Positions 28,778 to 36,429 of a stretch of 64,000 nt of DNA are shown here, in pieces. The translations under genes and the position numbers were made by a program. The stretch comes from Chaetoderma sp. LZ-2023a. Taxonomy: Eukaryota; Mollusca; Caudofoveata; Chaetodermatida; Chaetodermatidae. The notes under the pieces are model-generated. The model ran no database searches. It saw only the letters and a program-made list of their open reading frames with translations, and was not told the origin of the DNA. Where the stretch lies: assembly GCA_034401795.1 (NCBI GenBank), contig CM067373.1, forward strand, positions 38,427,669 to 38,491,668, given 5' to 3'. How positions within the stretch are numbered: the stretch's first letter is position 1; each line of letters begins with the position of its first letter.

Positions 28778-31675
28778 TTATTGTTTCAAAATCGACAAGG
28801 CGAGAGGGTTAGAGGTGTCACGGAGGTAATGGTCTGTAAAACTAGACTCACAGTGCCACTGAGCCACTGACATAATATCATCCACAGGAACCCCATTAAA
28901 AAGGGCAGTGGATGTCACGACACCGCGGACACTGTGAGCCTTGGCCACGTCAACCTGTCGCCCGGTGGCGGATTTGTGACAAAATTGAATACATTCCACA
29001 ATCCACCTAGAAATGGTGTCCTTAGACGCCCTACCATGGGGTTCAATATATGACAACCATAACGCTGACTGGTCGGTACGCCACTCCGAAGTACGCTGTT
29101 TGTACCGGAGCAGCGCCCGTACGGGGCACCATACTTTAGAATTAGGATCATATCTAGTTAAAGATGGCAAAAAAATAGGTTGACCTGGATATTTCAATGA
29201 CTGATTTTTAGACAAGAAATTAATCCTAGGTAGAAGCTTAAGGCCTTCCCCTGTAACCACAAAACGGTCAACCTCGGCTGATAAGGCGTGAATTTCACTC
29301 CTACGCCTTGCCGAGGCCGCAGCAATTAAAAATACAGTTTTAAGAGTTAACATTTTCATAGAAATGGAACTAAGTGGTTCAAAAGGCTTATCACCTAGTA
29401 CCTGGAGCACCAGTGATAAACTCCAAGACGGAATCAGTGGAGGATTCCTTGGTCTTAGATTGCCCATGCCTTTAATTAATACATTTAATGTACTTACTTC
29501 ATCACTCCCCCTATTAGCCAAGCAAGGAATAACAGTCATTAAAGCTGACTTATAACCAGCAATAGAGTTAGGCTTGAGGCTATAGGCATCATATAGGTGA
29601 CAGAGGAAATCAGCCACTACCTGAATAGATGATTCCATTGGATCAATACATCTTTTTGAGCACCATTCTGCAAATCTGTTGATTTTATAATTATATGCTC
29701 TGGAGGTTGACCCCCTCCTGGCTTTGGCCATAAACATGGCCGCTTGCTCAGAAAAGCCCTCCTTAATTCTAGATTCCTTGACAACATCCACGCAGTCAAT
29801 CGGAACATTGACGGATTGTCGTGAAGGGCCTTGCCCTGGAAGATAAGGTTGTCCATCAGAGGCAGCGGAACCGGATTGCAGACCAGAAGGTCCAGCAGAT
29901 CCGTATACCACGATCGGCTTGGCCAATCCGGGGCGATCAGAAGCACTTGGCACTCCTGCTGCCTGATTTTCTGAAGCACCTTTGGAATCAGGATTGCTGG
30001 GGGGAATGCGTATGCATACATTCCCTCCCAGCTGATAGCTAACGCATCTGTTGCGAAAGCGCTTGGGTCTGGAATCGGAGAGACGTACGTCGTCATCTTC
30101 GCATTCTTCTTCATCGCGAACAAATCTATGTTGGGTTTCCCCCAATGGTCGAACAGACGATCCGCCACACATTGATTTAGTTGCCATTCCGTGGGTAAAA
30201 CACTCATCCTTCGGCTCAATGAGTCTGCTAGCAGATTTAACCTCCCCGGAATATGAACTGCTTTCAAGGTGATCCCATGATCCAGGCACCAACAAAGCAG
30301 TCTCCATGTCATCATACAGAGACTGGGCGACTTCGTTCCGCCCTGGCGGTTTATGTAAGTCACTACTGTTGAGTTGTCTGAACGAATTAGAACAATCTTG
30401 CCCTGAACTTTCTGTAAGAAATGTTCCAGGCCCAGGACTACTGCTCTTAGCTCTAGTAGATTGATATGTTCCTTGGACTGATCCAGATCCCAAAGCCCTG
30501 ATACTGTGGACTCTTCCAGACAAGCTCCCCACCCCTCCATCGATGCATCTGTATACACAGTCACCTGAGGGTGGGGAGGGGTTAGCAAAACCCCCAGCAA
30601 GAGATTCTCTGTATTCAACCACCATTGCAGGTGGTGAATCAGAGGCGCCAACACCGACACGTTCGAGTCCAGCGAACCTGAACTCTGGGTCCACTGTGTC
30701 ATGAGAAACAACTGGATCGGACGCCTGCGCAAGGCGGCCTGTGGAATGACTGGTTCCAAAGAAACCATCAAGCCCAGCATTCTCAAGTAAACCCGTGCCA
30801 GGACATGACGACTGTCGCACACCGACTGAATTACCGAGATGAGTACTTGAACCCTCTCCTGAGTGGGGTATACATACCCCGTCTCCAGATCGAAGAACAT
30901 GCCCAGGTAAACAAACTTCTGGGATGGAGTTAGCTCTGATTTCGGGAAATTGATCAGCCAGCCCAAGTCCGAGAGAGTTTTCAAAACAATCTCCAGATTG
31001 GCTGACAACGATTCCCGGGTGTGTGCTTTCAACAGCCAGTCGTCTATGTACGTGTGGACTGCTATGCTTCTCCTGCGGAGGTATGCAGTGATCGCGAGAA
31101 CCACACGGGTGAAGACCCGAGGAGCCGTGGAAATTCCGAAGGGTAACACCCTGAATTCCCACCGCCGGCCCTGAAATGCAAATCTCAGGAAGCGACGGAA
31201 ACTCCTCTCTATGGGAATGTGGAAATAAGCATCCTTCAAATCTATCGACGCTGTCCACATCCCTCGCTCTAACCCCGCCAACACCGAGCGCACAGTCTCC
31301 ATCTTGAAACTGGGTGTCTCGATGAACTTGTTCAACGGCTTGAGGTTGAGAATCGGCCTCCACCCTCCGGTGTTCTTTGTTACCAAGAACAGGGTTGAAT
31401 AGAAGCCCGGGCACCTCTGTGCCGGCTGAATGGCTTCTTTTAGTATGAGGGAATTTATTTCCTCCTCTATACACAACCTCTGATCCGGATCCCGTGGAAT
31501 GGGAGTCCAGATCGGCGCGAGAGACAGTCGCGATGGCGGGCCTGTCACCCAGTCGGGACGATACCCGACCGAAAGCCATCGCAAGACTAAACGGTCCTGA
31601 GTCAACCGCTTCCACTCTGGCAAGCGGGCGGCCAAACGGCCGCCCACCGGTCCACCTAGGGATAGAGGTGGACAT
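28778..31675 (-). CDS. E4 ORF3: tyrosine recombinase, 965 codons
   Basis: ATG is at 31675. In the same frame, 24 open codons upstream, lies the gag TGA, so gag and ORF3 are colinear. Residues 1-634 overlap ORF2 antiphase. The recombinase domain starts near residue 635: helical arm-type region ~650-760, arginine patch SARRRSE at ~788-794, HSVR at 914-917, QWHCES with His 941, nucleophile Tyr 950 in TDHYLRD. By family knowledge the enzyme inserts circular DIRS DNA by strand exchange. All catalytic positions are present. Whether residues 1-634 are made is open; an internal Met (GMATKSMC) about 170 residues before the domain is an alternative start. Confidence 0.93.
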   Translation of the reverse strand: MSTSIPRWTGGRPFGRPLARVEAVDSGPFSLAMAFGRVSSRLGDRPAIATVSRADLDSHSTGSGSEVVYRGGNKFPHTKRSHSAGTEVPGLLFNPVLGNKEHRRVEADSQPQAVEQVHRDTQFQDGDCALGVGGVRARDVDSVDRFEGCLFPHSHREEFPSLPEICISGPAVGIQGVTLRNFHGSSGLHPCGSRDHCIPPQEKHSSPHVHRRLAVESTHPGIVVSQSGDCFENSLGLGLADQFPEIRANSIPEVCLPGHVLRSGDGVCIPHSGEGSSTHLGNSVGVRQSSCPGTGLLENAGLDGFFGTSHSTGRLAQASDPVVSHDTVDPEFRFAGLERVGVGASDSPPAMVVEYRESLAGGFANPSPPSGDCVYRCIDGGVGSLSGRVHSIRALGSGSVQGTYQSTRAKSSSPGPGTFLTESSGQDCSNSFRQLNSSDLHKPPGRNEVAQSLYDDMETALLVPGSWDHLESSSYSGEVKSASRLIEPKDECFTHGMATKSMCGGSSVRPLGETQHRFVRDEEECEDDDVRLSDSRPKRFRNRCVSYQLGGNVCIRIPPSNPDSKGASENQAAGVPSASDRPGLAKPIVVYGSAGPSGLQSGSAASDGQPYLPGQGPSRQSVNVPIDCVDVVKESRIKEGFSEQAAMFMAKARRGSTSRAYNYKINRFAEWCSKRCIDPMESSIQVVADFLCHLYDAYSLKPNSIAGYKSALMTVIPCLANRGSDEVSTLNVLIKGMGNLRPRNPPLIPSWSLSLVLQVLGDKPFEPLSSISMKMLTLKTVFLIAAASARRRSEIHALSAEVDRFVVTGEGLKLLPRINFLSKNQSLKYPGQPIFLPSLTRYDPNSKVWCPVRALLRYKQRTSEWRTDQSALWLSYIEPHGRASKDTISRWIVECIQFCHKSATGRQVDVAKAHSVRGVVTSTALFNGVPVDDIMSVAQWHCESSFTDHYLRDTSNPLALSILKQ

Positions 31676-31806
31676 AAGGAGGGCCAGAGTGGCACTGTTC
31701 TCTCGGCCTGAAACACCGGAGTGGTTCCCACCGCGGTAACCAGGCCATCAGGCCCGATTACCGCGACCAGATCCCCGCGCGCCCCGCCCAGCGCCGCGCG
31801 CACCAC
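29617..31806 (-). CDS. E4 ORF2: RT / RNase H / methyltransferase-like polyprotein, 729 codons
   Basis: RT occupies residues ~110-330, with D189 in SIDLKDAYFH and YIDD at 253-256. RNase H is at ~410-535, with D420, E452, D477 and D528 as the DEDD set. Residues ~558-640 (IDLFAMKKNAK ... DALAISW ... YAFPPAILIP ... LIAPDWPSRSWY) resemble the Dam-like methyltransferase domain of DIRS elements, but with FPPA in place of the canonical NPPY/DPPY. No ATG precedes the RT core (GTG at 31806), and the frame is +1 to gag with a 59-nt overlap. A TGA just upstream (about 31855) prevents the longer overlap seen in E2 and E5. Frameshifting, splicing or non-AUG initiation would be needed. Confidence 0.94.
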   Translation of the reverse strand: MVRAALGGARGDLVAVIGPDGLVTAVGTTPVFQAERTVPLWPSLCPPLSLGGPVGGRLAARLPEWKRLTQDRLVLRWLSVGYRPDWVTGPPSRLSLAPIWTPIPRDPDQRLCIEEEINSLILKEAIQPAQRCPGFYSTLFLVTKNTGGWRPILNLKPLNKFIETPSFKMETVRSVLAGLERGMWTASIDLKDAYFHIPIERSFRRFLRFAFQGRRWEFRVLPFGISTAPRVFTRVVLAITAYLRRRSIAVHTYIDDWLLKAHTRESLSANLEIVLKTLSDLGWLINFPKSELTPSQKFVYLGMFFDLETGYVYPTQERVQVLISVIQSVCDSRHVLARVYLRMLGLMVSLEPVIPQAALRRRPIQLFLMTQWTQSSGSLDSNVSVLAPLIHHLQWWLNTENLLLGVLLTPPHPQVTVYTDASMEGWGACLEESTVSGLWDLDQSKEHINLLELRAVVLGLEHFLQKVQGKIVLIRSDNSTVVTYINRQGGTKSPSLCMMTWRLLCWCLDHGITLKAVHIPGRLNLLADSLSRRMSVLPTEWQLNQCVADRLFDHWGKPNIDLFAMKKNAKMTTYVSPIPDPSAFATDALAISWEGMYAYAFPPAILIPKVLQKIRQQECQVLLIAPDWPSRSWYTDLLDLLVCNPVPLPLMDNLIFQGKALHDNPSMFRLTAWMLSRNLELRRAFLSKRPCLWPKPGGGQPPEHIIIKSTDLQNGAQKDVLIQWNHLFR

Positions 31807-33796
31807 GGTGCGCGGGCGGCTGTCTGGCTGGGTGCGGCTGGGGAGCCTGCGCCCCCCTCACTGCTGGCCGAATCGCCCGTGGCCTAGGCCTACGTTGCGA
31901 CGGTGGCTGGCCCCTGACCTGGCCAGCACCACCTCGAGCCTGCAGAGGACGATACGCAGGGGGTGCCGCGCGAACACGCTCCCGCCGGAGCACCTCAAAT
32001 TGTTCCCGCAGCGCCCTCTGGTTATTAACCAGAGTGACCGTCTCCTGGAGGTGCCTGCATCCCTCACCTCCAAAGAGACCAGGACCTGTCATAGGCGTCC
32101 GCAGCAGCCTATTATACAGGTCCTGGGACGGGCACAGATTGTCAAGCGCAAACGTGCGCCTCGCCCGGACACTTCTGGTTACCGCCCGCGTCAAACAGTC
32201 CAAAGCCAGGTTGATACCATCCTGAATGGCTCTCTGGACTGTCACCGGGCTTGGTTGGCGTGATGCGGAAGCCGCTACCACCCCTTGTAGCAGCTGGGAG
32301 ACGTGGGACAGAGCGGCAATCGACGCTCTCCCACTCTCCTCCGCATCCCGCAGCGCGGCATTTGCCGAACGCAACGCGTTCGAGCACAAGACTCCCGTGT
32401 CAGAACGGGAGCCCGGCCGCGCATCTTCGCCCAAAGCCGCGCGATCATCAACGCTCGGCTTCGGCACCACACCGTACCGCTGGTAATCCAGGGGCACGAT
32501 GCGGCACCGCTTCGCCACCTCGCGAGGGGCCTTCGCGAGACGTCCATTCACCTTAATGGACGCCTCTGCCGCTTCGAACATGTCCACGACATGCTCAGCA
32601 AGCGGCAGAGATGGCATAGCGGTAGCCGCCGGCCTACCAGCTAACCACGGCCGATGGTCACGCTGGCTAGCCGGCAGCTCCACGGGTAGATCTGGCCGAA
32701 CACTTACCAGCCACTGGCAAGCGTCCGACCAATCCTCCTCCGTGGCTAACTGCGAGCGCTCTACTAGACGAGGGCCTTCGTCTTCCTCCAGAGCACTCGC
32801 AGTTGATGTCGACGGCGGGTAAGCTGATACCCCTGGCAAGCCTGGAAAAGCATGCGGGCCCGAGAGAGCAGGCATGCTAAATTCCGCGGCTTGACCAGGA
32901 GCAGGCGCCGTGGCAGAGCGCGGGGTAAACACCGCTCTACCACGGGTCTGACCAGCACCAGCCATACCATCGGCAAGCCGAGGTATGCGGTATCCGTGGT
33001 CAACAGCACCGCCCGGGGACACCCTCTGGACCGTGAAATCTACTCCTGCGTGAGTAGAACCATGGAACACGTCGCCTGCATTCCCCGCGAGGGGTGCACA
33101 GACGTCGTATTCCATGGCCACGTCCTCAGACGGCGACCCCAGCAGGAGATCCTCTTCTTCCTGGCCAGAAAGATTAAACTCCGGGTCAGCAAAGAAAGCT
33201 AACCCGGACTGGCCAGGAAAGGTGCCATAGGAGGGTTTGGCACCTTCGGCGCGCGGATACCCGGGGTCTGATGAGCAGACCGCGGGTCCCAGCAACAACC
33301 GTTGTCCACGGCCCCTCGGCGCGGCGCCATGCCTGCTGCCAGGGCCTTGGACTGCCCCCAACAAAGGGGCCACCTCTGAATCCACAACCGGACCGGACCT
33401 AAAGAGACCGGATTCAGAGGCGGGGATCACCTGCTCGTAAGCAGATGCCGAGGACAACAAAGGAGCTGGCCCAGGGAGCATGCCACGAAGCAACTCTGGG
33501 ACCAGATCCTTTATTGTCCTCTGCATCTCTTGCAACATTTCGGACCTGAAGGCCTCCATATCCACCGCGGATGAGGCCTTCTTCTTACCCTTCTTACACA
33601 CTTTCTCCTTCTTCTTCCTCTCTTCCTCCATTACCTTCTCCCTTGCCTGCAATGCGAGAAAATCAGACATTAATTCGCCCCCCCACAGCTTACATACGTC
33701 GCACTTCAGCAACGGTCCACAGGGACTGCAGCTGAAGCACAAGTGCGGGACGAAGCGGCTTTTAAGAAACCTCCCGCAGGACGGGCAACCAGGTCT
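31748..33796 (-). CDS. E4 ORF1 gag-like protein, main exon (682 codons)
   Basis: With exon 34562-34612 the product would be 699 residues. The exon begins right after a strong acceptor (pyrimidine tract, TTTCAG). A Cys-rich finger follows at once, with Cys at ~21, 24, 37, 40, 43, 49 and 52 and an ending KLWGGE. Then come a basic Lys/Glu coiled segment (~60-100), a Pro/Ser/Ala-rich middle with acidic patches, a conserved domain from DWSDACQWLV through VVDMFEAAEASIK and RRCRIVPLDYQRYG to LDNLCPSQDLYNRLL, and an Arg/Gly/Pro tail. No ATG lies between the finger and the upstream stop, so the start must come from exon 1 or from the ATG after the finger (GGELMSDF). It is likely the nucleocapsid/assembly protein; this is inferred from position and composition. 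Confidence 0.87.
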   Translation of the reverse strand, partial: RPGCPSCGRFLKSRFVPHLCFSCSPCGPLLKCDVCKLWGGELMSDFLALQAREKVMEEERKKKEKVCKKGKKKASSAVDMEAFRSEMLQEMQRTIKDLVPELLRGMLPGPAPLLSSASAYEQVIPASESGLFRSGPVVDSEVAPLLGAVQGPGSRHGAAPRGRGQRLLLGPAVCSSDPGYPRAEGAKPSYGTFPGQSGLAFFADPEFNLSGQEEEDLLLGSPSEDVAMEYDVCAPLAGNAGDVFHGSTHAGVDFTVQRVSPGGAVDHGYRIPRLADGMAGAGQTRGRAVFTPRSATAPAPGQAAEFSMPALSGPHAFPGLPGVSAYPPSTSTASALEEDEGPRLVERSQLATEEDWSDACQWLVSVRPDLPVELPASQRDHRPWLAGRPAATAMPSLPLAEHVVDMFEAAEASIKVNGRLAKAPREVAKRCRIVPLDYQRYGVVPKPSVDDRAALGEDARPGSRSDTGVLCSNALRSANAALRDAEESGRASIAALSHVSQLLQGVVAASASRQPSPVTVQRAIQDGINLALDCLTRAVTRSVRARRTFALDNLCPSQDLYNRLLRTPMTGPGLFGGEGCRHLQETVTLVNNQRALREQFEVLRRERVRAAPPAYRPLQARGGAGQVRGQPPSQRRPRPRAIRPAVRGAQAPQPHPARQPPAHRGARGAGRGARGSGRGNRA

Positions 33797-34561
33797 CTGA
33801 AACAGGACAAAGGACAGGGACAATGAGCAAGATAGTTAAGGTTAGCGAACTCAAAACCAACTAAAAAGAGAGGACAGGATCATCAAGATCAGAAATCAAG
33901 AAGAACCAGCCATGGACAAAACGTTAATTGTTAATAAAAAGGCCAAGGCCGATTATGACGTCATCACTCTCGTGACCAAATTAATCGATCCGCAACAAGC
34001 ACCAAGAGCAAGAACGAATTGTATAAGTAAACGGAACATTTCCGTTGAATTGGCATTTCGAGTACACAACAATCAGATATACAGAGATAACTCCTTCCAA
34101 TTCTAGCATTGGCAAAAAGGGAAATTATCTCCCCTTTTGTTTACAATAATTAGATACCTGATCCTTGTATAGACAAACCATCCAACGTGATGAACCGGAG
34201 AACTCCACCATAGTACGCCTCTACATTCTCTCCACCTCAGGGGAAGGAATTGGAGCAAGAGGGCAAAGTGAGAAGACCTTTATAACAGGCCTCCAACTCA
34301 CTGAACATAGATCTTTTGGTTAGATAACCTAACAGTATTAGTAGGAAATGGAACCGTGGTGGAGAGAAAACATATCCTCTTGTGCCGAGAAGTCCATCAA
34401 AGCGTCTATGCGATACCTGTGGACAAAACACAAAGAGAAATGAGACATATGAAGCACCATGTTGTAAAAAGCCAACATAATCAGGCGCTAATCACGGTAA
34501 GCGCGAGTCCCGGAAATACATTAAACCGGGACAAAACACGCTAGCATATCAAAGAATTCAC

Positions 34562-34612
34562 CTGATAAAGCGATCCCGCTCCCTCTAAAGGCGAATCCTC
34601 CCTTTCCGACAT
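34562..34612 (-). CDS. E4 candidate gag exon 1 (17 codons)
   Basis: MSEREDSPLEGAGSLYQ from ATG 34612, ending CAG before GTGAAT. The intron 33797-34561 is 765 nt with TTTCAG at its end. Phase 0 on both sides joins it to RPGCPSCGRF. The exon starts 285 bp inside the 5' terminus, just beyond the ITR, which fits transcription starting in the ITR. Confidence 0.75.
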
Positions 34613-34703
34613 GCTTCCACCAAAAAATAATCGTCAAACGTGAGCAAAAAACAAGGCAACGCGCAGAAAAGTATGAAGAACACAAAACCGCATGTAACCC
34701 TTT

Positions 34704-34881
34704 GCCAATAAATGAGCAAAGAGGAAGTAGTAGTCGGCGCATGCGCGGTGGTGGGGCGAGCATCCGCCGGACTACCTCTGACTCCCTGCCCAGTAGGGGC
34801 ACCTAACTGTTTTTAATCTGAGTGTTTTATTGAGTGAAAGCCGATATTTAGCAATATCAAAAGTATTAGGGAGGTAAGTAT
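34704..34881. repeat. E4 right ITR (putative promoter end)
   Basis: It contains the GCGCATGCGC palindrome and ends with AGTATACTCTTGATGTGAAA at 34896. Confidence 0.94.
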
Positions 34882-34896
34882 ACTCTTGATGTGAAA

Positions 34897-35009
34897 TATG
34901 GCATCACCAGACTTACTTATTGCAGACTATAGCATCAATAGACTTACTTATTGCCGACTATAGCATCACCAGATTTACTTATTGCCGATTATAGCATAAG
35001 CAAACTTAC
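34897..35009. repeat. Minisatellite array A, right of E4
   Basis: 31-bp units. On the minus strand each contains GGCAATAAGTAAG, and the first unit coincides with the 3' end and donor of exon 35010-35100. Confidence 0.85.
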
Positions 35010-35100
35010 TTATTGCCTGCTACAGCATAACCAGACGACTTAATCTTGTTCTTAAATGTTACGGGTTTGTTTGATGCTTTTGTTGACTCCAACACTGATG
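35010..35100 (-). CDS. Host gene exon f
   Basis: The acceptor TTTGTTTGCAG lies at 35101 and the donor GTAAGT at 35009. It enters with two bases and leaves with two, encoding SVLESTKASNKPVTFKNK then IKSSGYAVAGN. It joins in phase to exon e (one base left) and exon g (one base taken). Its last ~20 nt are homologous to the units of minisatellite array A. Degraded copies of its 3' half are visible near 27320 and 27600. Confidence 0.62.
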
Positions 35101-35224
35101 CTGCAAACAAATACAAGGTTTTAATTATTTTAAATTTGTTAATTTTAATTATTTAAAACATATCAAACCCATTTATCTTAATTTAGGTTAGTCATATATA
35201 TTCTCTGTGAAGGTGTTCCAGCCA

Positions 35225-35440
35225 ACAGTGTGTGCGTGCGTGCATGCATGCGTGCATGTGGGTGGGTGTATGGGTGTGTGTGTGTGTGTGTGCGCATGTA
35301 TGCATGCATGCATACACATGTGCGCATGTGTGCATATGTGCATGCGCACATGACATGTGTGCAAGTAGGTGTATACATGCAAGAATGCATTTGTTTAATT
35401 GTGTGTGGGTGTGTGCATGCATGCAAGCATGCATGAGATA
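35225..35440. repeat. TG/TGCA microsatellite
   Basis: Alternating purine-pyrimidine (TG)n and TGCATGCATG runs, potentially Z-DNA forming. The His/Cys-rich frames here are artefacts of the repeat. Confidence 0.9.
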
Positions 35441-35689
35441 GCTGTCCAAAGTTCAAGGTGGTGGTGATCTGGCAAAACAAAACATAACTAGAGACCAGGG
35501 GCTGCATATCAAAGCATTCAGGGAAATAAATCTCAAAATCATTTTCTTGATGGTGGAGAAATCAGATGCAATGAAGGTATAGAACCTGAAATTTTTATTG
35601 AGATCAGATAATCCCTTGATGAATTAAATGTCCATTGAAAAAACTTAACATTCTTCTAACCCGTGATGCATGCTGGATACCCGACACAA

Positions 35690-36240
35690 TTTGGATCGCT
35701 ATGTCGCGCCATCCTTCCCTTTACATAGGGCTTGACAAAAAGGTGTTACTATGTAAGCACAGTCATCAAGCGGGAGACATTTGTGGCACCATGTATGCAC
35801 TGTCATCCAGCGGGAGATATTTGTGCTACATTGTATGCACAGACATCTAGCGGTAGACATTTGTGCTACCATGTATTTGCACTGGTATCCAGTGGGAGAC
35901 ATTTGTGCTACCATGTATGCACAGACATACAGTGGGAGACATTTATGCCACCATGTACCCAGTTATCCAGTGGCAGAAATGTGCTACCATGTACCCAGTC
36001 ATCCAGCAGGAGAAATAAGTGCCACCATGTAGCCAGTCATCCAGTGGCAGAAATAAGTGCTACCATGTACCCAGACAACCAGCGCAAGAAATAAGTGCTA
36101 CCATGTACCGAGACAACCAGCACAAGAAATAAGTGCTACCATGTACCGAGACAACCAGCGCAAGAAATAAGTGCTACCATGTACCCAGTCATCCAAATGG
36201 AGACATAACTTTTATCATGTCCCCAGTCACAAAGCGGGTG
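35690..36240. repeat. Minisatellite, ~40-bp unit decaying to ~34 bp
   Basis: Units with CATCCAGCGGGAGACATTTGTGC and CCATGTA recur more than ten times; the right part has a shorter CAAGAAATAAGTGCTACC version. Confidence 0.85.
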
Positions 36241-36351
36241 AGATAACTACTCATGCAGATAGATCAAGCACTCATGCTGTCCACTGTCTCATACATATAT
36301 TTGGGAGAATATTATAAACACAAGGATGACAAGACAATAGCACAAACAAAC

Positions 36352-36428
36352 CTTTATTATATGTCTTTGCTGTTTTCTCTTTAGGTTGTAATTGAGCTCT
36401 CAGAGGTGAATTTTCATGCAATGGAGCA
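36352..36428 (-). CDS. Host gene exon e
   Basis: The acceptor TTTTTATCTAG lies at 36429 and the donor GTTTGT at 36351. The 77-nt exon encodes APLHENSPLRAQLQPKEKTA then KTYNK. It takes one base to complete the AG left by exon d (Ser) and leaves one base for exon f. It is basic and probably lies after the folded propeller. Confidence 0.6.
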
Positions 36429-36429
36429 C

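Larger units (their letters stand above)
27869..34896 (-). mobile_element. DIRS-like retrotransposon E4, complete and apparently intact
   Basis: At 7028 bp, this is the only copy in which gag exon 1, gag exon 2, ORF2 and ORF3 are all uninterrupted. Its two ITRs appear identical over about 165 bp and share private variants (AATATCGGC, GGATGCTCGCC). It sits inside minisatellite array A, in the intron between host exons 35010-35100 and 26754-26828, in the same orientation as the host gene. It is the best candidate for a recently active, autonomous member. Confidence 0.95.

Noticed and set aside
34735-34800. Covarying hairpin in the ITR (TAGTCTG/CAGACTA versus TAGTCGG/CGGACTA)
   Set aside because: The second subtype leaves a G-G mismatch, so there is no compensatory pairing to support an RNA structure.
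27869-34896. LTR retrotransposon or endogenous virus
   Set aside because: Ends are inverted, not direct, repeats; no primer-binding site, protease, DDE integrase or envelope; the recombinase is a tyrosine recombinase and no target duplication is seen.
35178-35507. His/Cys-rich small protein
   Set aside because: Translation of a TG/TGCA microsatellite, open on both strands.
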